From contig CBDFHU010000082.1 in assembly GCA_965247375.1 (NCBI GenBank), positions 1-64,000 of the forward strand: DNA of 64,000 bases, in the 5' to 3' direction. The stretch comes from Arsenicibacter sp965247375 (lineage in GTDB: Bacteria; Bacteroidota; Bacteroidia; Cytophagales; Spirosomataceae). Both the position numbers and the translations under genes were made by a program. The first letter of the stretch is position 1. Each line of letters begins with the position of its first letter. The notes beneath the pieces were generated by a model. That model did not search any database and was not told the DNA's origin. It saw only the letters and a program-made list of their open reading frames with translations. This document shows, piece by piece, positions 52,535 through 61,671 of the stretch.

Positions 52535-53851
52535 ATGAACCGAATACACATAATCATATTGTTTGCACTGATTTCGCTAACAGCAGTTGCCCGGACGGCG
52601 GTCGCCCAGACGCTGCCGGATGATCTGCGGACCTTAATCCAGCAGGCAAACACCAACTTTCCCCGCCTGAAAGAACAGGAACAGCAGGTTAAAGCGGGCG
52701 AAATCCGCCGCGACATTGTCCGGACTACCTTACTGCCCACCATTCAGGGTAATGGCAGCTATCAATATATCAATCCGGTGCCGCAGGCGACATTCCCGAT
52801 CAATGGTCAGGATGTAGCGCTGAAGTTTGTGCCGCATCATAACGTAAACGCCAATATCGGCATTAACGTCCCGATTTACGATTGGGGGCGGACAAAAGAG
52901 GCGATCCGGAAAGCACAGGATGATATTCTGCTGGCCCGCCACAATGTAGAACTGACGCAGCATAATCTGGGCTTTCAGGTGGCAGCGGCCTATTACGGCA
53001 TTGGCTTTCTGCAAAAAAGTCTGACCGTGCAGGACTCGGTTATTCAGACGGCATCGGCCAACATCCAGACTATCGTCAACCGGCTGAGGAACGGCGATGC
53101 GCTGGATTTTGACGTACTGACCCAGAAAGTGCGGCTGGAGACCGCCAAAAACCGCAAGGTCGATATTCAGAATCAGCTTGACCGGCAGCTGGCCTTGCTG
53201 ACCTACCTGACCGGTAACCCGTCGCCGGCGATTGGTCCGGATGCGATGCAGTTCAGTACAATAACCGGCCCGTTGTCGGTAGCCGATGCCCAGTATCAGG
53301 CGGCGCTGTCGGGCAATAAGGAGCTTGTACTGGCACAGGACCGTGTCCGGCAGGCTGAATCCGAAATCCGGGCCAGTGAGCTGAACGGCCGGCCAACGCT
53401 TGGTTTCGGCGGGAATGTCGGCTTCAAAAACGGTTATATCCCCGACGTAAATACGCCGAAATTTAATCAGGCTGCCGGTGTTTCGCTGGTGGTACCGATT
53501 TACTCCGGTAAGCGGAATGCATTACAGACTGAAGCGGCGCGTGTTAATCTGAACGCCAGCAAGTATGCGGTTGAAAACGCCAATGCTCAGCTAAAGCAGA
53601 GTCTGGCCCAGCTCAACGCCGACATGAAAGCGTATCAGGCACGGCTTCAGAACCTGGAAACGCAGCTGCTTCAGGCTGGCAAAGCACTCGACATTGCCCG
53701 TGCCCGTCTGAAGAACGGTGTCATTACCGCGGTGGAACTGGAAAGTGCCGAAACCGGGGTCGAGGAAGCTCGTCTGACACAATTGTCGGTTCAGTACCAG
53801 ATTTTGTTGTCTCAGCTGGAATTAAAACGATTGCTGGGCGAAGGTTTGTAA
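52535..53851 (+). CDS. TolC-family outer-membrane efflux protein
   Basis: A 438-residue outer-membrane factor with a signal peptide (about 1-25, ending TAVAQ). Two OEP repeats are visible, each with a long Ala/Gln/Asn-rich helical section (around 40-210 and 250-430) and strand regions such as VNANIGINVPIYDWGR and GVSLVVPIYSGKRN in matching positions. It completes the pump. A hairpin at 53886 probably ends the operon. Confidence 0.94.
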   Translation: MNRIHIIILFALISLTAVARTAVAQTLPDDLRTLIQQANTNFPRLKEQEQQVKAGEIRRDIVRTTLLPTIQGNGSYQYINPVPQATFPINGQDVALKFVPHHNVNANIGINVPIYDWGRTKEAIRKAQDDILLARHNVELTQHNLGFQVAAAYYGIGFLQKSLTVQDSVIQTASANIQTIVNRLRNGDALDFDVLTQKVRLETAKNRKVDIQNQLDRQLALLTYLTGNPSPAIGPDAMQFSTITGPLSVADAQYQAALSGNKELVLAQDRVRQAESEIRASELNGRPTLGFGGNVGFKNGYIPDVNTPKFNQAAGVSLVVPIYSGKRNALQTEAARVNLNASKYAVENANAQLKQSLAQLNADMKAYQARLQNLETQLLQAGKALDIARARLKNGVITAVELESAETGVEEARLTQLSVQYQILLSQLELKRLLGEGL

Positions 53852-53885
53852 GTTTGCTGCGTCTGGTAGATAAAGGTTTGCTTAA

Positions 53886-53924
53886 GCCGTAACAGTATAT
53901 ACGCGATTAGTATGCTGTTACGGC
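53886..53924 (+). repeat. inverted repeat after the efflux operon
   Basis: GCCGTAACAG / CTGTTACGGC, perfect 10-bp arms with a 19-base loop, 34 bases after the tolC-like stop. It has no T run; it may be a weak terminator or a binding site. A second smaller hairpin (GACGAAAGC / GCTTCGTC) follows near 53937. Confidence 0.5.
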
Positions 53925-54090
53925 GACGTTGTTTGTGACGAAAGCGTTACAGCTTCGTCAACAATCGGAAAGCGGGTGAAAACTTTGTTAAAAAAGCTGA
54001 AATACGCCTTAACACAGTACAACAAACTACCTCGTTTTTCTGTTACAAATTCAGAAGGTACATCAATAAAATACTAAAAACGGGAATGTT

Positions 54091-54330
54091 ATGAAAGAGA
54101 AAGTTATTGACATATTGTGCAATTTCGGAATTAACCGTAACGCTGTAACTGATAATGTACATTTTACCCGTGACCTTGGCCTTGATAGTTTAGATACTGT
54201 TGATCTGATTATGCAGTTAGAGCAGGAATTCGGATTGCGTATTCCGGACGAAGATTACCCAAAGTTAACGACATTGGCTGGTGTGATTCATTACTTACAA
54301 CACGAGCAACAAGTGGCCGAAATGGCCTGA
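54091..54330 (+). CDS. acyl carrier protein (orphan)
   Basis: A 79-residue acyl carrier protein. The phosphopantetheine attachment Ser33 lies in GLDSLDTVDL, and the four-helix acidic pattern and the hydrophobic IPDEDYPKLTTL segment are normal. No fatty-acid or polyketide enzymes flank it, so it may be a second, specialised carrier or the housekeeping AcpP placed apart. A strong terminator follows directly, making it a single-gene unit. Confidence 0.92.
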   Translation: MKEKVIDILCNFGINRNAVTDNVHFTRDLGLDSLDTVDLIMQLEQEFGLRIPDEDYPKLTTLAGVIHYLQHEQQVAEMA

Positions 54331-54348
54331 TATACCTGAGAGGGAATC

Positions 54349-54387
54349 AAAAAAGCGGCTGACGTTCCGAACGTCAGCCGCTTTTTT
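54349..54387. terminator. bidirectional terminator between acp and comB
   Basis: An 18-bp perfect stem (AAAAAAGCGGCTGACGTT and its complement, loop CCG) with A and T runs on either side. Confidence 0.92.
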
Positions 54388-54408
54388 GATTTAACCGGAA
54401 ACCTGTTT

Positions 54409-55119
54409 TCACAGCTCCATATTCACAAGGGTGTTGCCCCGCAAAACCGGAACCACATCGTACAGGTCATGTTGCAGACAGTAGGCAATGTCTTTTGAGA
54501 TACCGAGGCGTTGCAGCCGGCGGATGTGCGATGAGTTGGCCAGATAGCTTAACAGATCGTTTTTCCCTTGATTGTACAACCGCAGGGCCATGATGGCGCT
54601 GTCTTCGGCAATCATGTAGTTTTCTTTCAGTCGTTCGATCAGGGCACCGGCAAACAGGGTATCTTCCATATTGGGGCGGCCTTTCCAGCCCGCACACAGT
54701 ACAATAACGTCGTACGGCTGGGTTTGCAGATAGCGGGCAATGGCATCGAGATTCAGAAAGGCACCGACCAGCACCTTCACCGCCGACCGCGACTTGGTAA
54801 TGGCCAGCGTGCCGTTGGTCGTTGTCATGGCCACTTTCGTATTTCCCATCCAGCTCTCCATATAGCTGAACGGCGAGTTATCGAGGTCAAAGCCATCGAC
54901 TTTCATGGCATTCCGTTCAGCAGCGGCCAGGTAACCGCGCTCCTGTAGGGCACGGCACTCGTCAACCGTCGCAACCGGTACAATGCAGGAAACATTATGG
55001 GCAAAGGCGGTAACCATGCAGGAAGTTGCCCGGAATACATCCGCTACAACCACAATAGCGTTATCAATTTTATGAAGATGTAATAAGTCCGGAGTAAGAC
55101 AAACGTCAATGTTTTTCAT
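54409..55119 (-). CDS. comB: 2-phosphosulfolactate phosphatase family protein
   Basis: A 236-residue ComB-family phosphatase, which removes phosphate from 2-phosphosulfolactate in coenzyme M biosynthesis in methanogens and occurs alone in many bacteria. Family signs: VVVADVFRATSCMVTAF near the start, DGFDLDNSPFSY, TTTNGT and VLCAGWKGRPNMEDTLFAG. Other coenzyme M genes are absent here, so its bacterial substrate may be sulfolactate in sulfonate metabolism; this is inference. Confidence 0.9.
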   Translation of the reverse strand: MKNIDVCLTPDLLHLHKIDNAIVVVADVFRATSCMVTAFAHNVSCIVPVATVDECRALQERGYLAAAERNAMKVDGFDLDNSPFSYMESWMGNTKVAMTTTNGTLAITKSRSAVKVLVGAFLNLDAIARYLQTQPYDVIVLCAGWKGRPNMEDTLFAGALIERLKENYMIAEDSAIMALRLYNQGKNDLLSYLANSSHIRRLQRLGISKDIAYCLQHDLYDVVPVLRGNTLVNMEL

Positions 55120-55328
55120 TCAGAAGGAAACAAAAATTGTAGGCATAGCCGGTCAGTTGATTTCAGTCCGTGACGCCCGGTTTGTAGCCAACAAAATTAT
55201 CGAAAATAGACTGAGGTTCCTACGGGCCAACTACCCTTTTATACGGATGAGCGGCTGTTCTTGTCAACTGAACAGAAGTGTATTTGTGCGGGTCAGGCAT
55301 CCGGCGTATTTTTAACAAACACTCAGAC

Positions 55329-56414
55329 TTGCATAAACCTGTACTCTTGGAAAAGCTGAACGATAAATGGCTGCGGTTAATCGGTATTCCGTTGGTGGAA
55401 TTATCGACCAATCTGCTGTATCTGGAGCAGTATCACTACGACTGGATGATATACCTGCGTACCAGTTTCTGGGGGATGGTGTACATTTCCCTGGTCTGGG
55501 AATGCTTTACCCGCTGGCTGCGCTTCGTCCGCTTACGGTATACGCATATTGATCAGACACGACAGCGTATTCTGATCACATTTCTGGGCTATTTTATGAT
55601 CGTTACCGCGGCCCAGGTCGGTATTGTGTCGCTGTTCGGGCTGCTGGGCATTGCCGGGGTGCCGATTACGGTAGATGTGTACCTGCAACAGCTCATCGGC
55701 GGGTATCTGGTGTTGCTGGTGGTTGGTGTGGCTTATGAAGTGCTGTATTATTTTTCCCGGCTGAAAATGGCTCTGGTTGAGGCCGAAATGGCTAAAAAAG
55801 CCAGCCTGCAGCACCAGTACGATACGCTGAAAGCGCAGGTTAATCCACACTTTCTGTTCAACTCTCTGAATTCGCTGTCGATTCTGATTGAGGACGAGCC
55901 GGAAAAAGCGTCGGAGTTTCTCGATGAGCTTTGTACGGTTTACCGGTATCTGCTACAGGCTAACAGCAAACCAACCACTTCCGTACGGCAGGAAATTGCC
56001 TTTATCAACTCGTTTTATAATCTGTTACAGGTGCGTTACGGAGAGGCTATTCAGTTGCAGATCTCCGTTGACCGCACAGTGCAGGAAGTCGGGCAGCTTC
56101 CGCCGCTGACGCTCCAGAGGCTGGTCGAGAATGCGATCAACTACAATGTACTGACCCCGAAAGCGCCGTTGATCATCCGGATCCGGAACGATGAGGCCGG
56201 TAAGCTGATTGTTGAGAATACCATTAACCGGAAAACCCTCCGTATTAATCCGGGCCGGAACAGCCTGATCGATTTAATTTCGCAGTTCCGGTTGCAGGGC
56301 TTGCCCGATCCGGTTATTATTGACAACGAATACATTTTCTCAGTTACCATTAATCTGGGGCTGAATCGTAAAACAGGTTCGTTATTCAAAAATCAAACCT
56401 CTATGTTTCTGTGA
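55329..56414 (+). CDS. LytS/YehU-type sensor histidine kinase, first of two
   Basis: About 361 residues. There is no early ATG; a TTG at 55329 (giving a start before HKPVLLEKLNDKW) is my choice and a GTG at 55278 is possible. Four or so membrane helices (about residues 20-140) are followed by the His_kinase domain with phospho-acceptor His in QVNPHFLFNSLNSLS. The ATPase part keeps LVENAINYN but the usual Gly-rich GIGLxN motif is replaced by RNSLIDLIS, so ATP binding may be weakened. Its stop overlaps the GTG start of the next kinase. Confidence 0.85.
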   Translation: MHKPVLLEKLNDKWLRLIGIPLVELSTNLLYLEQYHYDWMIYLRTSFWGMVYISLVWECFTRWLRFVRLRYTHIDQTRQRILITFLGYFMIVTAAQVGIVSLFGLLGIAGVPITVDVYLQQLIGGYLVLLVVGVAYEVLYYFSRLKMALVEAEMAKKASLQHQYDTLKAQVNPHFLFNSLNSLSILIEDEPEKASEFLDELCTVYRYLLQANSKPTTSVRQEIAFINSFYNLLQVRYGEAIQLQISVDRTVQEVGQLPPLTLQRLVENAINYNVLTPKAPLIIRIRNDEAGKLIVENTINRKTLRINPGRNSLIDLISQFRLQGLPDPVIIDNEYIFSVTINLGLNRKTGSLFKNQTSMFL

Positions 56415-57451
56415 GTCCTGTTTCCGTGAAGTATACCCGTCTGGACACAATTATGCAGATACTGGTGCTACCTGTGTATGTGCTTGGCATAAACTGGCTG
56501 TTGCTGGGCGGGGCTTACTGGCAAAGCTGGCGGGTATGGGCAGGCACAACCGTGCTGGCGGCTATGTTTTCGTTTGGCAACTGGCTTATCAATAACGTAC
56601 AGGCGAATTGGGTGCGCAACCGCTTTCCGGCGTATTCGCAAATTCTCCGGCGTAGTCTGATGATGGGTGTCTGGCTCTGTCTGTTTGGCGCCGGCTTTAC
56701 CATCTGCCTCTATAAAACTTTTATCTGGTTTGGGTTTACTACCTATGACGGGCAGCGTTTTCTGTATAGTATTTACTTTCAGGTGATTATTATCCTGATG
56801 GTTCTGGCGGTACATGAAAGTATTTTTGCGTTTGATCAGTGGCAGCAAATCGTGACAGAAACCGAACGGCTGAAAAAAACGCAGCTGCAGAGCCAGTTCG
56901 AAAGCCTGAAACAGCAGATCAATCCGCACTTTCTGTTCAACTCGCTCAATACGCTGTCGGCCCTTATTGAAGATTCGCCGAAAACGGCCTCCCGCTTTCT
57001 GGACGAAATGAGTCAGGTGTACCGGTATCTGCTTCGCGCCAATGAAGAAGAGGTAACACAACTGCGGACCGAGCTGGCCTTTGTGCGGTCCTATGTCTAC
57101 CTGCTGCAGATCCGGCACGGTCAGGGTTTTGCGCTGCATGAACAGATTGATGCTAAATGGCTGGATCACCGCATTGCGCCGCTTACGCTGCAGTTGCTGG
57201 TTGAAAATGCCGTAAAACACAACGTAATTCTGCCGGAACAGCAGCTGGTAATTACAATAACGGTGTGCGGCGACGGCCTGTTGCTGGTACAGAACAACCT
57301 CCAGCGCAGGGCGGTGCCGGTAGTGTCAGATCGGATCGGCTTATCCAATATTGTCGCCAGATACCGGCTGCTGGGCGAACGGCAGGTACAGGTCATTGAT
57401 GACGATACGTATTTCAAAATTTTTATTCCGCTGCTGGAGCCGGAAAAATAA
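56411..57451 (+). CDS. LytS/YehU-type sensor histidine kinase, second of two
   Basis: A 346-residue kinase of the same family as the gene upstream, starting at GTG 56411 in a GTGA overlap (an ATG at 56453 is the alternative). Four membrane helices (about 12-140) precede QINPHFLFNSLNTLSALIED with the phospho-acceptor His, LVENAVKHN (N box) and DRIGLSNIVARYRLLG, an intact G-region. No LytTR-type response regulator is adjacent. Together the two may form a heterodimer with one full and one degenerate kinase. Confidence 0.9.
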   Translation: MSPVSVKYTRLDTIMQILVLPVYVLGINWLLLGGAYWQSWRVWAGTTVLAAMFSFGNWLINNVQANWVRNRFPAYSQILRRSLMMGVWLCLFGAGFTICLYKTFIWFGFTTYDGQRFLYSIYFQVIIILMVLAVHESIFAFDQWQQIVTETERLKKTQLQSQFESLKQQINPHFLFNSLNTLSALIEDSPKTASRFLDEMSQVYRYLLRANEEEVTQLRTELAFVRSYVYLLQIRHGQGFALHEQIDAKWLDHRIAPLTLQLLVENAVKHNVILPEQQLVITITVCGDGLLLVQNNLQRRAVPVVSDRIGLSNIVARYRLLGERQVQVIDDDTYFKIFIPLLEPEK

Positions 57452-57475
57452 AAAAGCCAGCGCTGAGGCTGGCTT
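57447..57475 (-). terminator. terminator of the GH20 gene
   Basis: AAGCCAGC / GCTGGCTT stem with a 6-base loop; on the minus strand it is followed by TTTTATTTTT, ending the hexosaminidase transcript. It lies between convergent genes. Confidence 0.75.
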
Positions 57476-57485
57476 CAGAAGACGG

Positions 57486-59375
57486 TCAGCGTCCGGCACG
57501 GCGGCGCAGTTCATCCCGTTTCAGCGTAATCAGGTGGCCGACCGGCTTTCCGTTGCGGTAGGTAACCACGCGCAGGGTGATTGGTCCGTCAGGCAATTCG
57601 ACCGGCTGCGTGAATTTGGCCGAATGGCTATCGGGCATGGTATCATCAATGGTATAATAGATGTCGAGTCCGAGAATTTCAGACTCCAGAATCAGGGTTA
57701 ATTTCTCGTCTTTAACCGTAGTCCGGACAATCGCGTCGTAAATGGCTTTCGAATAATTGATGTCGGCCATATCAGCCCGCTCGAACCGGTGCTCAACGCG
57801 CTGAACGAAGTTTTCCCAATTCTTTACGGCCTTCGGCGACCAGAAGACTTCAGACAGCGCCCACGCGCGGGGATAGGTCATGTACTCGGCGTAGCGTAAT
57901 GTCGGGATCTGTTCCGTCCACAGGTTACCCTGGCCACCCAGAATGTATTTCGGATCGACGCCGTCCGGAACCGGATCAAAACTGTACGAGCGCTTCATCC
58001 GCAGGCTGGCATAAATCGGTGGATCAATGGTGTTCTCGCCCTGATTGTAATCGAGATACGCAAACGTGGTCGGTGTCATAACGACATCATGGCCCATCTG
58101 GGCTGCTTCGATCCCGCCTTTGATACCCCGCCAGCTCATGACCGTTGCTTTCGGCGAAATACCGCCTTCCAGAATTTCGTCCCAGCCCAGTAGTTTTTTG
58201 CCTTTAGCATCCAGAATTTTCTCAACGCGGCCCATAAAGTACCCCTGCAAATCTTCGACGTGGCGGATGCCAAGCTGTTTCATCAGAGTCTGGCAACCGG
58301 GGTTCTGCGCCCAGTAGCCTTTGTAGCACTCATCGCCGCCCACATGGATATACGGATTCGGAAAAAGGGCCGCCAGTTCGGTAAAGACTTTATCCAGAAA
58401 AACATAAACGTTTTCGTCGGACGGGTTAAGGGTATTTTCAATGAGCATTTTAAACGTGCCGTTGCCGTACCACTCCGAAAATGCCGAGCCGGGATTTACC
58501 CGTACGGTCGTGTCTTTCGTACAGCTCAGCTCGGGATAGGCCGCCAGAATGGCCATGCTGTGGCCGGGTACATCCACTTCCGGAACGATGGTCACGTTAC
58601 GGTCCTGCGCATACCGGAGAATCTCCTTTACATCTTCCTGCGTGTAGAAACCTCCGTAAGGTGTCGGCTCGCCGGCTTTCGGTCTTGCCCGCTCGCCGAA
58701 GTGACCGGCGCGGGCCACACGCCATGCCCCTACCTGTGTGAGCTTCGGTAACGATTTGATTTCAATCCGCCAGCCGTTGTCGTCGGTCAGGTGCCAGTGC
58801 AGCGTGTTCAGTTTGAGCTGCGCCATCTGGTTGATGTAGCGTTTTACTTCGTCTTTGGTGAAAAAATGGCGGCTGACATCAAGCATCAGGCCCCGCCAGC
58901 CAAAACGCGGATAATCCGTAATGGTAACGGCTGGCACAGTCCAGTTCGCTGCCGTTAGCTTATTGCTTTCGATTTCTTTCGGCAGGAGCTGGATCAGGGT
59001 CTGCATGCCATAGAAAAGCCCCGCCGGCTCATTGGCCGAAATCGTGACGTTTTTCGGCGTCACGGTTAGCGTATAGCCTTCCTTCCCGAGCTGAGCATTC
59101 GGAGCGGCCAGCAGGTTGAGGTGAATATGGCCTTTGGTACCTGCCTGTGCCTTAAAGTTATAACCGGTCGGCGTATTGAGCTTTTCGGTAAGCATATTGG
59201 CCACGACCTGTGCTTCGGGCTTGTTATAGCTGATGGCCGACGTCTTCGTCAGCTGAAAGGTACCCGTGGCCGGTTGTACGGAAACCGGCTGGGGAATGAG
59301 CGAAATGGAACTGGTCTGGGCCACGGCCTGGAAGCCGGCCAGTACAGACGCCAGCAGGAGGGCAATGATACGCAT
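57486..59375 (-). CDS. GH20 beta-N-acetylhexosaminidase
   Basis: A 629-residue exported glycosidase that releases N-acetylglucosamine from chitin-like or glycan substrates. The ATG at 59375 gives a good signal peptide (1-20, ending QAVAQ); a longer frame to 59507 lacks one. A GH20b N-terminal domain (about 25-150) leads into the catalytic barrel, with HVGGDE (the catalytic Asp-Glu pair), LHWHLTDDNGWRIEI and PEVDVPGHSMA intact. A C-terminal beta domain completes it. No type IX C-terminal sorting domain is evident. Confidence 0.95.
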   Translation of the reverse strand: MRIIALLLASVLAGFQAVAQTSSISLIPQPVSVQPATGTFQLTKTSAISYNKPEAQVVANMLTEKLNTPTGYNFKAQAGTKGHIHLNLLAAPNAQLGKEGYTLTVTPKNVTISANEPAGLFYGMQTLIQLLPKEIESNKLTAANWTVPAVTITDYPRFGWRGLMLDVSRHFFTKDEVKRYINQMAQLKLNTLHWHLTDDNGWRIEIKSLPKLTQVGAWRVARAGHFGERARPKAGEPTPYGGFYTQEDVKEILRYAQDRNVTIVPEVDVPGHSMAILAAYPELSCTKDTTVRVNPGSAFSEWYGNGTFKMLIENTLNPSDENVYVFLDKVFTELAALFPNPYIHVGGDECYKGYWAQNPGCQTLMKQLGIRHVEDLQGYFMGRVEKILDAKGKKLLGWDEILEGGISPKATVMSWRGIKGGIEAAQMGHDVVMTPTTFAYLDYNQGENTIDPPIYASLRMKRSYSFDPVPDGVDPKYILGGQGNLWTEQIPTLRYAEYMTYPRAWALSEVFWSPKAVKNWENFVQRVEHRFERADMADINYSKAIYDAIVRTTVKDEKLTLILESEILGLDIYYTIDDTMPDSHSAKFTQPVELPDGPITLRVVTYRNGKPVGHLITLKRDELRRRAGR

Positions 59376-59507
59376 AAGCGGCAAGTGGTTTTGTTGAGTT
59401 AAGGAATGAATTAATGCATGGATTAATCCGGACTGGTCGGAAATTAACCAGCGAATGTACGGTTTCTTATGCAAAAAAAAAGCCGGTTGCCGGAACTGGT
59501 CAGGCAT

Positions 59508-59539
59508 AAAAAAGCCCCGGCTCAGCGCTGAACCGGGGC
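59508..59539 (-). terminator. terminator of the purF-like gene
   Basis: GCCCCGG / CCGGGGC plus five further pairs; on the minus strand a T run follows. It lies 21 bases after the stop. Confidence 0.85.
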
Positions 59540-59560
59540 GTATATCGTGTGAGCAGCCGA

Positions 59561-61453
59561 TTAGTAGGCCCGCACAAGCTTACCTTCCATGAAATTAACA
59601 AACGCCTTGTTTACCACACGGTTACCGCCCGGTGTCGGGTAGTTGCCGGTGAAATACCAGTCACCCGAGTGGTTCGGACAGGCTTTGTGCAGGTTGTCAA
59701 CTGTCTGGTAGACGATGGCCAGTTCGGCTTTCAGATCCTTCGGACGAACGATGTCCGCAATTTTCTGCGAAATCTCCTCGTCGGTGAACGGCGCGAACAG
59801 GGCATTTACGTAGTTCTTCGCTTCGGCATTGCCTGATTCGATGGCGGCCACGCACTCGGCGTACACTTCATCCATCAGGTATTCCATGTTTCTTTCCCGC
59901 AAAAGAGCCATCACCGCACGGAACGCCACAAATTCCTTCACCTTCGACATGTCGATACCGTAACAGTCCGGGAAGCGGATTTGCGGAGCCGAAGAGACGA
60001 TAATGATCTTTTTCGGGCCGAGGCGGTCGAGCATCCGCAGGATACTTTTTTCGAGCGTGGTTCCCCGAACGATAGAGTCGTCCATAACCACCACGTTATC
60101 CTTACCCTTTTTGATTACTTCAAACGTTGTATCGTACACATTCGATACCATGTCGTCGCGCTGGGCTTCGTCGGTAATGAATGTCCGGAGTTTTACGTCC
60201 TTCGAAACCAGTTTCTCAATCCGCGGACGGAACGTCAGGACCCGGTCGAGTTCTTCCTCGAACAGGATACCGTCCATAATCGCCTTCTTACGCTGCTTGG
60301 CCAGGTGATCTTCCAGCCCTTCGACCATGCCGAAAAATGCGGTTTCCGCCGTATTTGGAATATACGAGAAAACGGTATTTTCGAGGTCATAATTGATTTC
60401 CTTCAGAATCTGTGGGACCAGCAGGCGGCCGAGCTGCTTACGCTCGTTATAGATATCCGGATCGGTTGCGCGGGAGAAGTAGATACGCTCGAAAGAGCAG
60501 GAGCGTTTTTCAATCGGCTTGATGAATTCGTACTCACCGTATTCGCCGTATTTATCAATGATCAGCGCGTGACCTGGCTGAATCTCCTTAATCTGGCTAT
60601 ATTCGACGTTAAACGCCGTTTTGATGGCTGGTTTTTCCGACGCAACGACCACCACTTCATCGTCGGCGTAGTAGTAGGCCGGGCGGATACCGGCGGGGTC
60701 GCGTGCGACAAACGAAGCGCCGTAACCGGTCATACCTGCCATGGCGTATCCTCCGTCGAAATCCCGGCAGGACCGGTGAAGAACCCGCTGCAGGTCCATG
60801 TTATCTTCGATGATATCCGACAGATCGGGGTTTTCGTAGATACCTTTAAAGCGGTCAAAAACGCGTTGATTCTCTTCGTCGAGGAAGTGACCGATTTTTT
60901 CCATCACGGTCACCGTATCAACTATCTCCTTGGGGTGCTGTCCGAGCGAAACCAGTTTGTTAAAGAGCTGGTCAACATTAGTCATGTTGAAGTTCCCCGC
61001 GACAACCAGGTTCCGGCTTCTCCAGCTGTTCTGCCGGAGCATCGGGTGGCAGTTTTCGATTTCGTTGGCTCCGTGGGTTCCGTACCGCAGGTGTCCCATC
61101 CAGACTTCACCGGTGAAGGCTACGTTATTCTGCAACCATTTGGCATCTTTGAAATTTTCTTTGCCTTCTTTGGATGCCTTCTTAAACTTTTTGTTAATCT
61201 TCTGAAAGATTTTCGCAACGGGCTGTTGATCAACGGATCGGTATCGGCTGATGTACCGGTTACCGGGTGTAACGTCAATCTTAATATTGGCCACTCCCGC
61301 TCCATCCTGACCCCGGTTAACCTGTTTTTCCATCAGCAGATAGAGCTTATTGACAGGATAAAGCGGGGTTTTGTACTTATCGATGTAGTACTGGTACGGC
61401 TTGCGGAGCCGGAGGAGGGCAATACCGCATTCGTGCTTAATAGCGTCGCTCAT
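59561..61453 (-). CDS. purF: amidophosphoribosyltransferase (PurF-like)
   Basis: A 630-residue Ntn glutamine amidotransferase fused to a phosphoribosyltransferase, the first committed step of purine synthesis. Nucleophile Cys9 in HECGIALLR would be exposed after removal of a short propeptide. GHLRYGTHG and NRGQDGAGV are in the glutaminase domain, and the PRPP site is VVVMDDSIVRGTT. It is about 120 residues longer than E. coli PurF, with a Lys-rich insert near residues 84-104; this long form is common in Bacteroidota and may be a paralogue of the usual PurF. Confidence 0.9.
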   Translation of the reverse strand: MSDAIKHECGIALLRLRKPYQYYIDKYKTPLYPVNKLYLLMEKQVNRGQDGAGVANIKIDVTPGNRYISRYRSVDQQPVAKIFQKINKKFKKASKEGKENFKDAKWLQNNVAFTGEVWMGHLRYGTHGANEIENCHPMLRQNSWRSRNLVVAGNFNMTNVDQLFNKLVSLGQHPKEIVDTVTVMEKIGHFLDEENQRVFDRFKGIYENPDLSDIIEDNMDLQRVLHRSCRDFDGGYAMAGMTGYGASFVARDPAGIRPAYYYADDEVVVVASEKPAIKTAFNVEYSQIKEIQPGHALIIDKYGEYGEYEFIKPIEKRSCSFERIYFSRATDPDIYNERKQLGRLLVPQILKEINYDLENTVFSYIPNTAETAFFGMVEGLEDHLAKQRKKAIMDGILFEEELDRVLTFRPRIEKLVSKDVKLRTFITDEAQRDDMVSNVYDTTFEVIKKGKDNVVVMDDSIVRGTTLEKSILRMLDRLGPKKIIIVSSAPQIRFPDCYGIDMSKVKEFVAFRAVMALLRERNMEYLMDEVYAECVAAIESGNAEAKNYVNALFAPFTDEEISQKIADIVRPKDLKAELAIVYQTVDNLHKACPNHSGDWYFTGNYPTPGGNRVVNKAFVNFMEGKLVRAY

Positions 61454-61537
61454 GAAGAAGATCGCCGAAGCGAAGTTGGTTTTCGTTGTTAGAGAATGAA
61501 CGCTTGCGTTCGCCTGATAGTTCGGGGAACATTAAGA

Positions 61538-61545
61538 CAAAGTTA
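61538..61545 (-). promoter_or_regulatory. candidate -7 promoter element of the purF-like gene
   Basis: On the minus strand TAACTTTG fits TAnnTTTG, 85 bases before the start. No -33 TTG at the normal spacing. Confidence 0.45.
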
Positions 61546-61671
61546 TGTAACCGGCGGGATTTTCCGCTGTCCGGGTAACAATAAGCCTGGCCCGTTCCCT
61601 CTTTTTTTTAACGTTACCGGACGAATGTAAATTCTATATCAGAATAATCCTGTAGTGTCTTTTCCGGACAC

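Noticed and set aside
59981..61492. A 503-codon open frame on the plus strand opposite the purF-like gene
   Set aside because: It is antisense to a clear, motif-complete gene; long antisense frames arise from codon bias, and its translation shows no recognisable domain.
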